NCBI GenBank assembly: GCA_040880725.1
Contig: JBBDHV010000058.1
Span: 1-64,000 of the forward strand
Source: DATHWB01 sp040880725
GTDB taxonomy: Bacteria; Actinomycetota; Acidimicrobiia; Spongiisociales; ZC4RG35
DNA: 64,000 nt
Direction of reading: 5' to 3'
In this document: positions 58,131-64,000 of the stretch, one piece after another
How positions within the stretch are numbered: the stretch's first letter is position 1
How the letters are laid out: each line of letters opens with the position of its first letter
Position numbers and translations under genes: made by a program
Notes under the pieces: model-generated
Seen by the model: only the letters and a program-made list of their open reading frames with translations
Databases searched by the model: none
What the model was told of the DNA's origin: nothing

Positions 58131-59528
58131 TCATCTTTTCCTCAGGTTGGAGGACAACTCCTGGACACGGTCATAGACCTCGCGTTCGGTCTCCATGATC
58201 TTCTTGACGCGGTCGATCGCGTACATGACGGTCGTGTGATCCCGTCCGCCGAAGACTTCCCCGATCCTCGGAAGGGAGAGGCTGGTCAGGTCGCGGCACA
58301 GGTACATCGCCACCTGCCTGCACTGGGCCAGCGGTTGTTTGCGGCTGGAGCTCACCAAGTCCGCCACGGTGAGTCCGTATGCCTCGGCTGTCGCCTGGAG
58401 GATCATCGGTGGGTCGATCGCTTTTGCCTCGTGGCCCGGGAGGAGATCCTGCAACACCCGTTCGGCCATCGACAGGCTGATCGTTTCGTCCGTGAGCTTG
58501 GCGAGCGCGCTGACCCGTGTGAGGGCGCCTTCGAGTTCTCGGATGTTGTCCGAGACCAGTGTGGCGATGAATCCCAAGACGTCTTCGGGCACGGTGAGCC
58601 GGGCCATCTCGACGTTGCGGTGAAGGATGGCGAGGCGCGTCTCCACATCAGGAGGCTGGACATCGGTCAGCAGTCCCCACTCGAAACGGCTCCGGAGGCG
58701 ATCCTCGAGGGTCGAGAGGTTCTTGGGGGGTCGATCAGACGTGATGACGATCTGCTTGCCCGACTCGTACAACGTGTTGAAGGTGTGGAAGAACTCCTCC
58801 AGGATCTGTTCCTTGCCTTCGAAGAACTGGATGTCGTCGAGCAGTAGAATGTCCGTTGTGCGGTACCGGGCCTTGAACGCATCCATCTGTTTGCGGCGAA
58901 TACCGGAGATGAAGTCGGAGAAGAAGGTCTCGGAGGAGACGTAACGGACTTCCAGACCGGGGTAGAGCTCGATGGCATGGTGACCGATGGCGTTCAGGAG
59001 GTGCGTCTTCCCCAATCCGGCCGCGCCGTAGATGAACAGCGGGTTGTAGGTGCTGCCGGGCTGCTCTGCCACTGCCATCGCAGCAGCGAACGGGAAACGG
59101 TTGGACGCCCCGACCACGAAGTTCTCGAACTGGTACTTCCGAACGAGTCGGGCGGCCACTTCGGGGCTGGGCAGCCTGCGCGGCTCCTGGACATCCGGTG
59201 TTGTGTGGAGAAGCGCCGGCGAGACGTTCTCGGCGGTCTGTTCTTCGGAGAACAGGGTGTCCCCGAGGGTGTCGGTGTCGCCGGTCATGAATACGAGATC
59301 CATCTCGGTTCCGAACGCGGTGTGAAAGGCCTGTTCGACGGCCTCACCATGTTTTTCGACGACCCAGCGAAGATGAAAGTCGCTCGGGGCGACCAAGGTG
59401 ACCGACCCATCCGCCACCTCGGTGTCGAGCCGGGCCAGCCATGTCTGCCACGCACCAGGGGTCACGCGATCCCTCAACACCGTCCGAAAACGGGCCACCC
59501 GCTCGTCATGTTGTGGTACGTGCACCAC
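58131..59528 (-). CDS. dnaA: Chromosomal replication initiator DnaA
   Basis: A 465-residue initiator. Domain I at about 1-85 (TPGAWQTWLARLDTEVADGS), linker, AAA+ domain III with Walker A FIYGAAGLGKTHLLNAIGHH, Walker B TDILLLDDIQFFEGKEQILE and sensor GLLTDVQPPDVETRLAILHR, and domain IV with the DnaA-box helix CRDLTSLSLPRIGEVFGGRD plus HTTVMYAIDRVKKIMETERE. The GTG at 59528 is chosen because AAGGAGGG lies 5 bp upstream; the open frame continues 76 codons further without family content. Confidence 0.96.
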   Translation of the reverse strand: MVHVPQHDERVARFRTVLRDRVTPGAWQTWLARLDTEVADGSVTLVAPSDFHLRWVVEKHGEAVEQAFHTAFGTEMDLVFMTGDTDTLGDTLFSEEQTAENVSPALLHTTPDVQEPRRLPSPEVAARLVRKYQFENFVVGASNRFPFAAAMAVAEQPGSTYNPLFIYGAAGLGKTHLLNAIGHHAIELYPGLEVRYVSSETFFSDFISGIRRKQMDAFKARYRTTDILLLDDIQFFEGKEQILEEFFHTFNTLYESGKQIVITSDRPPKNLSTLEDRLRSRFEWGLLTDVQPPDVETRLAILHRNVEMARLTVPEDVLGFIATLVSDNIRELEGALTRVSALAKLTDETISLSMAERVLQDLLPGHEAKAIDPPMILQATAEAYGLTVADLVSSSRKQPLAQCRQVAMYLCRDLTSLSLPRIGEVFGGRDHTTVMYAIDRVKKIMETEREVYDRVQELSSNLRKR

Positions 59529-60049
59529 TTCTCCCTCCTTCGCCGGCGTGTGGCCCGGTGCGTTCGGGCACCCTTCCGGGCGAGCGAACACAACAACGCC
59601 CCGGTTGTCCCCCGACTTCTCCACAGCTGTGGAGAATTGAGGGACACGGGACGCTTCGGGGCCGAGCCGACGTGTCATCGTGTTGTCCTGCAATTCTTCG
59701 TCAGACCGCGCGCGACCGACCGAGGGATGAGGTTGTCTCCCAGGACCGGCAGTCACCGCTGGGCCTGCGCTGGGCGAGCATACGCGCGGCTGGGACGTCG
59801 GTTCAAGAGCGCGGAAATCGCCACTGGCAGCCAGCTGAACGGATGGTGAACCGGCCTAAAACCCTTGTGTTGGTTGAAGCTCGGGAGTTTGGGTTTCGCG
59901 ACTTCAGCCGGATTCGCCGGAAATCGGACGGCAGTGATTTTTCGCGTCCTAGAAATGTTGTTCGCGTACCGGTCTGGCTTTGACATACGCGCACGGTTCT
60001 CCGTAGCCTATTGCAGTCCATCACTCCTCGACTCTCCAGAGTTTTCATC
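59529..60049. other. dnaA-rpmH intergenic region with paired DnaA boxes
   Basis: This 521-bp gene-free stretch holds the dnaA and rpmH promoters. The 20-bp perfect palindrome TTCTCCACAGCTGTGGAGAA at 59617-59636 is two DnaA boxes (TTCTCCACA) face to face, about 90 bp upstream of the dnaA start; it may serve DnaA autoregulation or form part of a two-part origin. No other structure was recognised; the rest shows no coding sense. Confidence 0.7.
59980..60009 (+). promoter_or_regulatory. Putative rpmH promoter
   Basis: TTGACA (59980-59985), an 18-bp spacer and TAGCCT (60004-60009) lie 41 bp upstream of rpmH. The -35 box is a perfect match to the sigma-70 consensus, as expected for a ribosomal protein operon. 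Confidence 0.6.
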
Positions 60050-60184
60050 ATGAAGCGCACCTATCAGCCCAAAGTCCGCCGCCGGAAACGCCGTCACGGA
60101 TTTCGCCACCGCATGCAGACCCGAGCCGGTCGCGCGGTCCTCAAGTCGCGCCGTGACAAGGGCCGCAAGCGACTCGCCGCCTGA
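60050..60184 (+). CDS. rpmH: 50S ribosomal protein L34
   Basis: A 44-residue, very basic ribosomal protein, MKRTYQPKVRRRKRRHGFRH to KSRRDKGRKRLAA. KRTYQP and the HGFRHRMQTRAGRAVLKSRR segment are the L34 signature. It is the first gene of the rpmH-rnpA-yidD-yidC-khpB unit. The rnpA coding frame begins inside its 3' end. Confidence 0.97.
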   Translation: MKRTYQPKVRRRKRRHGFRHRMQTRAGRAVLKSRRDKGRKRLAA

Positions 60185-60503
60185 CCGGCCGTTCGACTCG
60201 CTCCGTTCCCCTGTACGGTTTCGTGAAGTCTTACGACGGGGAGAACGGCGCACGGTGGGAGGTCTCACCGTCGTCAGTCTCAATGTCAGCGAACCGGGCG
60301 TCCGGATCGGCCTCGTGGCCGGGCGGCGCTTGGGTTCGGCAGTCACCAGGAACCGAATCAAGCGCAGAATCCGCCATGCCTGTCGACAAGTCGACCTTCC
60401 CCACGGTTGGGACCACGTCGTGATTCCCACGAGGTCGGTCGCCAATATCCCCTTTCCCACTCTCGTCGAGTGGCTTGCCGGCGCGGTGCCCAGTGATCGA
60501 TGA
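60153..60503 (+). CDS. rnpA: Ribonuclease P protein component
   Basis: A 116-residue basic subunit of RNase P, which removes tRNA 5' leaders. SPVRFREVLRRGERRTVGGL and GRRLGSAVTRNRIKRRIRHA (the RNR motif) are family hallmarks. The only in-frame start before the domain is the GTG at 60153, so the gene overlaps rpmH by 32 bp in another frame. The first 20 residues are then translated from L34 sequence and are not conserved. Confidence 0.9.
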   Translation: MTRAASDSPPDRPFDSLRSPVRFREVLRRGERRTVGGLTVVSLNVSEPGVRIGLVAGRRLGSAVTRNRIKRRIRHACRQVDLPHGWDHVVIPTRSVANIPFPTLVEWLAGAVPSDR

Positions 60504-60735
60504 GCGGTGCTCGCCTCTCGCACGGGTCGCAGTGGGACTCATCCGCGTGTACCAGCGGCTTCTCAGCCCGACACTGGGGCGCAACTGCCGTTTCGCCCCG
60601 TCGTGTTCGACGTACGCGGCGGAAGCCATCACACGCCACGGCGCCGTACGTGGAACGGGCTTGGCATTTCGACGACTCGGCCGATGTCAACCGCTGACCG
60701 AGGGCGGATACGACCCGGTACCTGAGAGGATTTGA
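60493..60735 (+). CDS. yidD: Membrane-protein insertion efficiency factor YidD
   Basis: An 80-residue YidD protein: GLIRVYQRLLSPTLGRNCRF, APSCSTYAAEAITRHGAVRG and GRCQPLTEGGYDPVP are the complete family pattern, including three conserved Cys. It helps YidC-dependent insertion at the inner membrane face. The GTG at 60493 overlaps the end of rnpA by 11 bp; a TTG at 60475 is also possible. It is 3 bp upstream of yidC. Confidence 0.9.
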   Translation: MIDERCSPLARVAVGLIRVYQRLLSPTLGRNCRFAPSCSTYAAEAITRHGAVRGTGLAFRRLGRCQPLTEGGYDPVPERI

Positions 60736-60738
60736 GAT

Positions 60739-61644
60739 ATGGGCGCGTTGTTCGACGGCCTTCAACGTTTGTTGGGCGAAACCCTCGCCTTCTTCTTCGG
60801 GATCAACGGCGGGTCGTTCGGATTGGCGATCGTCATGCTCACGATCGCCATCAACATCGTGCTGTTCCCGCTCACGTTGCGGCAGACGCGGGCGACTCGT
60901 GCTTTCCAGGAGATCCAACCGGAGATCAAGCGTCTGCAGAAGGAGCACAAGGACGACTCCAAGAAGATGCAAGAGGAGCTCATGAAGGTCCAGAAGGAGG
61001 CGGGCGCCACACCGGGCGGCTGTCTCCTTCCTCTCATTGTGCAAGCCCCGATCTGGTTTGCGCTTTTCCGGGTGCTGCAAGACATCTCGATGTTCTCGAA
61101 CGGCGAGGACGTGGTCCCGCCGGTGCCGGAGACCTCCACGCTCTATGATGCGTTGCAGGTCCACGACATCTCGTTCTTGGGAATGGATCTCGGCGCCAAC
61201 ATGTCGACCGGAATTCTCGCCGGCATTCCCACGGCACTCCCCTATGTCCTGATGCTCATGCTCATGGTCGCCTCCCAATACTTCCAGCAATGGCATGCCC
61301 AGCGTGGGAACACCCCTAAAGCAGACCTGACCGCACAGCAGCGCCAGCAGCAGCAGACCCAGCAGGTCATCACCCGGATCATGCCGCTGTTCATCGGGTT
61401 CATCTCCTGGAACTTCCCAGCGGGCCTGGTGGTGTATTGGACCACCTCCAACGTGTTTCGCCTCGGACAACAGTTTGCGATCTTCGCCATCGATGGTCGG
61501 CCACCGCAGCCGGGATCGAACGGCGGTGGCGCCTCCAAGGATCCGACCCCAAATGGGCCGGAGGCGGATGGCGACAGCGACCAGGCGGCTGCGAAGCGAC
61601 CCCACCCGCGGGCCGCGAAGAACCAGCGCCGAAGGAGGAAATGA
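60739..61644 (+). CDS. yidC: Membrane protein insertase YidC
   Basis: A 301-residue Oxa1/YidC insertase of the short Gram-positive/actinobacterial type without the large periplasmic domain. TM2 region GLAIVMLTIAINIVLFPLTL with TRATRAFQEIQPEIKRLQKE (coiled cytoplasmic hairpin), PGGCLLPLIVQAPIWFALFR and the later helices NFPAGLVVYWTTSNVFRLGQ are the family pattern. No lipoprotein signal is seen. The C-terminus is basic (PHPRAAKNQRRRRK), suited to ribosome contact. It is followed 3 bp later by khpB. Confidence 0.95.
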   Translation: MGALFDGLQRLLGETLAFFFGINGGSFGLAIVMLTIAINIVLFPLTLRQTRATRAFQEIQPEIKRLQKEHKDDSKKMQEELMKVQKEAGATPGGCLLPLIVQAPIWFALFRVLQDISMFSNGEDVVPPVPETSTLYDALQVHDISFLGMDLGANMSTGILAGIPTALPYVLMLMLMVASQYFQQWHAQRGNTPKADLTAQQRQQQQTQQVITRIMPLFIGFISWNFPAGLVVYWTTSNVFRLGQQFAIFAIDGRPPQPGSNGGGASKDPTPNGPEADGDSDQAAAKRPHPRAAKNQRRRRK

Positions 61645-61647
61645 CCG

Positions 61648-62532
61648 GTGGAATACGTTGAGGTTCGAGGCAAGACGGTCGATGTGGCCGTGGAGGCTGC
61701 GCTCGAGGAGTTGGGGATCGATCGAGAGCGCGCCGAGATCGAAGTCATTCAGGAGCCCGAGAAGGGGTTCCTGGGTATGGGCGGCAAGGACGCGGTGGTG
61801 CGTGTCAAGGCTCGTGCGGCGCAGAAGCGCCGCAGGCGGCGCAAGCGCGGCGAGCGGAGCGACGGTGATCGCAATTCCCAGGAGCAGGCTCGCCCACAAT
61901 CGGGCGGCGGGCGCAGTCGGGAGAAGTCCGGCCAATCCCAGAGCAGGGACAGGGACCGTCCGCGTGAGCGGCGTCCGGCAGATGCCAAATCGGACTCGCG
62001 GCGCGACAATGACCGCAAGGGCAACGACGAGAAGTCCACAAAGGAGGCAACCGAGGTGTCAATAGAAGAACAAACCCCGGTGGTGGAGTCGTTCTTGAAG
62101 GGCCTGGTGGATGCATTCGGCTTGGAGGGCACGGTTTCGGTGACCACGGACGAGGATGTGATCGTCGCCGACGTCTCCGGTCCACAAACCGAGGCGATGG
62201 TCGGCCCGCGTGGGTCGACGATCGAGGCGATTCACGAACTGACGAAAACCGTGCTGCAGCGGCAAACCCAGGCTTCGGCTCGGGTCCGGCTCGATATCGC
62301 CGGTTACGCCGAGCGCAGACGCCAGGCGCTCGCCATCTACGCCGACCAACTGATCGACCAGGTTCTGGCAGAGGGCGGCGAGGTGATGCTCGAGCCGATG
62401 TCCGCCGGCGACCGCAAGACCATCCACGACGGAGTGGCCGCCCGCGAGGGGGTTCGCAGCTACTCGGAGGGGGAAGCACCCCAGCGTTTCGTGGTGATCG
62501 CGGCAGACGGAGACGACTCCGAAGAGGAGTGA
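61648..62532 (+). CDS. khpB: KhpB/Jag RNA-binding protein
   Basis: A 294-residue protein with the Jag layout: Jag-N domain (about 1-50, VEYVEVRGKTVDVAVEAALE, EPEKGFLGMGGKDAVVRVK), a long highly charged linker (about 55-135) rich in Arg, Ser, Asp and Lys, then KH (about 145-215, VIVADVSGPQTEAMVGPRGS, TIEAIHELTKTVLQRQTQA) and R3H (about 220-285, MSAGDRKTIHDGVAAREGVR). It binds RNA and influences cell size and division in other bacteria. The GTG start follows yidC by 3 bp. A terminator follows. Confidence 0.93.
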   Translation: MEYVEVRGKTVDVAVEAALEELGIDRERAEIEVIQEPEKGFLGMGGKDAVVRVKARAAQKRRRRRKRGERSDGDRNSQEQARPQSGGGRSREKSGQSQSRDRDRPRERRPADAKSDSRRDNDRKGNDEKSTKEATEVSIEEQTPVVESFLKGLVDAFGLEGTVSVTTDEDVIVADVSGPQTEAMVGPRGSTIEAIHELTKTVLQRQTQASARVRLDIAGYAERRRQALAIYADQLIDQVLAEGGEVMLEPMSAGDRKTIHDGVAAREGVRSYSEGEAPQRFVVIAADGDDSEEE

Positions 62533-62552
62533 CTCGCACGGTTGCGTCTCGC

Positions 62553-62585
62553 AAAGGGTTCCGGCGATGGCCGGAACCCTTTTCT
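62553..62585 (+). terminator. Rho-independent terminator after khpB
   Basis: Perfect 13-bp stem AAAGGGTTCCGGC (62553-62565) and GCCGGAACCCTTT (62570-62582) with loop GATG, followed by a short T-run (TTTTC). It ends the rpmH-khpB unit 20 bp after the khpB stop. Confidence 0.88.
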
Positions 62586-62607
62586 GTTTGCGACATCACC
62601 GGGTCAG

Positions 62608-62629
62608 CGAGGTTTCACGTGAAACCTCG
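62608..62629. promoter_or_regulatory. parS centromere site
   Basis: GGTTTCACGTGAAACC (62611-62626) matches the parS consensus TGTTTCACGTGAAACA at 14 of 16 positions and sits in a 22-bp perfect palindrome. It is the ParB loading site, here just upstream of rsmG-parA, near oriC as expected. Confidence 0.85.
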
Positions 62630-62641
62630 AGCTGAGGAGTA

Positions 62642-62657
62642 GGTTCCATGTGAAACA
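62642..62657. promoter_or_regulatory. Degenerate second parS-like site
   Basis: GGTTCCATGTGAAACA matches parS at 13 of 16 positions. Its last base is the A of the rsmG ATG, so ParB binding here could affect rsmG-parA expression. Confidence 0.5.
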
Positions 62658-63250
62658 TGAGCAACTCTGTCACACGCGCACTCGTATGGATCGGTGGGGA
62701 CGCCAATGACGTCCTTCTCAGAAAACTCGACACCTACAGAGATTGGCTCACGACCGAGGCCCTGCGCGCGGGGGGAATCGGCCCTGACGAGGTCGGACGC
62801 ATCGACTCCCGCCATTTGGCGGATTCTCTCCTCTTCGCGGGGGTGTGGGACAGGCAGTCCACCCGTCCGGTCCTCGACGTCGGCACCGGCGTCGGACTAC
62901 CCGGCATTCCGCTGGCTTTGGCCGCACCCGACCGCCCTTTCGTGCTACTCGATCGGTCAGGGCGACGGATTCAGCTGCTCCGACGAGCGACTCGGGTGCT
63001 CGGGTTGGAGAATGTCGACGTCGTGCAGGGGGATCTGGGCGAATTCGACTGGGCGGGTCATACCGTTGTCGCTCGGGCGTCGCTCTCCCCCGCCCGACTT
63101 CTCGAGTGGGCCGAAGCCACGGGTCGTCCCGAAGAATTGCTGGTTGGCGGGTCACATCGGCAGCGACCCGACGTGCCGGGTTTTGTGACGGTGGAGATTC
63201 CGTCGGAAATCCTTGCTTGGCCCGTGTGGATCCTTAGGATGGCGCAGTGA
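62657..63250 (+). CDS. rsmG: 16S rRNA (guanine-N7) methyltransferase RsmG
   Basis: A 197-residue SAM-dependent enzyme that methylates G527 of 16S rRNA. DSRHLADSLLFAGVW and VLDVGTGVGLPGIPLALAAP are the RsmG hallmarks, with FVLLDRSGRRIQLLRRATRV and NVDVVQGDLGEF following. The family Lys/Arg positions for rRNA binding are only partly conserved in the C-terminal half, and the protein is slightly shorter than typical members. It overlaps the parA start by 4 nt (GTGA) and follows the parS sites. Confidence 0.87.
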   Translation: MSNSVTRALVWIGGDANDVLLRKLDTYRDWLTTEALRAGGIGPDEVGRIDSRHLADSLLFAGVWDRQSTRPVLDVGTGVGLPGIPLALAAPDRPFVLLDRSGRRIQLLRRATRVLGLENVDVVQGDLGEFDWAGHTVVARASLSPARLLEWAEATGRPEELLVGGSHRQRPDVPGFVTVEIPSEILAWPVWILRMAQ

Positions 63251-64000
63251 CTGCAACCATCGTCGCCCTCGCGAACCAAAAGGGTGGAGTGGGGAAATCC
63301 ACTACCGCCATCAACCTCTCCGCCGGATTGGCGCTTCAGGGGGAGCGCGTCCTCCTCGTCGATCTCGACCCGCAAGGCAATGCTTCGAGCGGGCTGGGGA
63401 TCGACCGGGGCCGCATTTCCCACTCCACGTACGACGTGCTCTTGAAGGAGACTCCCATCGAGGATGCCCTCGAGCCGACCAGCGTACGGAATTTCATCGT
63501 GGTGCCGGCCACGATCGAACTGGCGGGGGCAGAGATCGAACTCGTGTCATCGTTCAGTCGGGAACTGAAGCTTCGAAACGCTCTCAAGTCCGTCGTCGAG
63601 GACTTCGACTTCGTCCTGATTGACTGTCCTCCGTCCCTTGGACTCTTGACCGTGAATGGACTGGCGGCAGCGGACGAGGTGCTGATCCCGATTCAGTGTG
63701 AGTACTACGCATTGGAGGGGCTCTCTCAGCTGCTCCGGAACGTCGATCTCGTCTCGTCGAACCTGAACCCGAACCTCGAGATCGGGGGAGTCGTCCTTAC
63801 AATGTACGACGGGCGGACGAAGCTCGCGAAGGACGTCGTCGATCAGGTGCGGGCCCACTTTGGGGATCGGGCATACCGGACGGTGATTCCGCGGTCGGTG
63901 CGTCTCAGTGAAGCCCCGTCGTACGGCGAGCCGATCGAGACGTTCGACCCGATGAGTCGGGGAGGCATCGCCTATCGGGAACTCTCGAGAGAGTTTCGGC
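63247..64000 (+). CDS. parA: Chromosome partitioning ATPase ParA, cut by window end
   Basis: The first 251 residues of ParA/Soj. Deviant Walker A NQKGGVGKSTTAINLSAGLA, the LLVDLDPQGNASSGLG strand, Walker B FVLIDCPPSLGLLTVNGLAA and VLTMYDGRTKLAKDVVDQVR are all present; a few tens of residues are missing at the end. It works with ParB at parS to segregate origins; the two parS-like sites are 0.6 kb upstream. The GTG start overlaps the rsmG stop. parB should follow beyond the window. Confidence 0.96.
   Translation, partial: MTATIVALANQKGGVGKSTTAINLSAGLALQGERVLLVDLDPQGNASSGLGIDRGRISHSTYDVLLKETPIEDALEPTSVRNFIVVPATIELAGAEIELVSSFSRELKLRNALKSVVEDFDFVLIDCPPSLGLLTVNGLAAADEVLIPIQCEYYALEGLSQLLRNVDLVSSNLNPNLEIGGVVLTMYDGRTKLAKDVVDQVRAHFGDRAYRTVIPRSVRLSEAPSYGEPIETFDPMSRGGIAYRELSREFR

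Overview
The window reads as a high-GC actinobacterial chromosome segment carrying the replication origin. The gene order parA-rsmG-khpB-yidC-yidD-rnpA-rpmH // dnaA-dnaN-recF-dciA-gyrB-gyrA-DUF3566, the fhaA-fhaB-pstP-rodA-pbpA-pknB-crgA growth/division cluster, DUF3039, F420-type luciferase-like oxidoreductases and a short MutY all fit Actinomycetota. The style (Thr-rich lipoproteins, high GC, no mycolic-acid genes seen) suggests an Acidimicrobiia-like lineage, but that placement is inference. A 100-N scaffold gap at 40966-41065 shows this is a draft assembly.

Layout, left part (1-18.5 kb): a stress/regulatory block on the minus strand (general-stress-like membrane protein, an unusual sigma factor with an anti-sigma-kinase-like N-terminus, a lipoprotein); a methyltransferase; a scar of decayed genes (sulfotransferase-like fragment plus transposase fragment with short repeats); a membrane-tethered HExxH protein; a CBS protein and Kef-type antiporter; an F420-type oxidoreductase; a PAS/receiver hybrid histidine kinase; an SH3 lipoprotein; tRNA-Arg(ACG); a DUF885 protein; an Asp-type MurA; and an ECF sigma/anti-sigma pair.

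18.5-29 kb: an MFS exporter, then a serine-decoding neighbourhood: four tRNA-Ser genes (GCU, UGA, CGA, GGA), tadA, the SRP RNA gene and serS, with a MenG/UbiE-like methyltransferase and a lipoprotein behind serS. It is followed by a trans-sulfuration enzyme with a probable leaderless promoter, an integrase remnant, a DUF433/PIN-like toxin-antitoxin pair whose toxin is frameshifted, and tRNA-Leu.

29-37.6 kb: the phospho-signalling and cell-wall growth cluster (FHA proteins, PP2C phosphatase, RodA/FtsW, PBP, PASTA kinase), a mutY gene with no ordinary start codon, a TrpG/PabA amidotransferase and CrgA. 37.6-45 kb: a 144-bp inverted-repeat element between two convergent genes, a thiolase with a TetR-type operator, a frameshifted SRPBCC gene, threonine synthase, a tandem repeat containing the gap, tRNA-Ala and tRNA-Ile, and remnants of ArsR and TetR regulators beside a DUF6326 protein.

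43.5-50.4 kb: a compact reductive-pyrimidine-degradation operon (ureidopropionase, class III aminotransferase, dihydropyrimidinase, luciferase-like oxidoreductase, methylmalonate/malonate-semialdehyde dehydrogenase) with no recognisable dihydropyrimidine dehydrogenase. 50.4-64 kb: gyrA/gyrB, recF, dnaN, an oriC with TAG trios next to DnaA boxes, dnaA, then on the other side rpmH through khpB, two parS-like sites, rsmG and a parA that runs off the window end.
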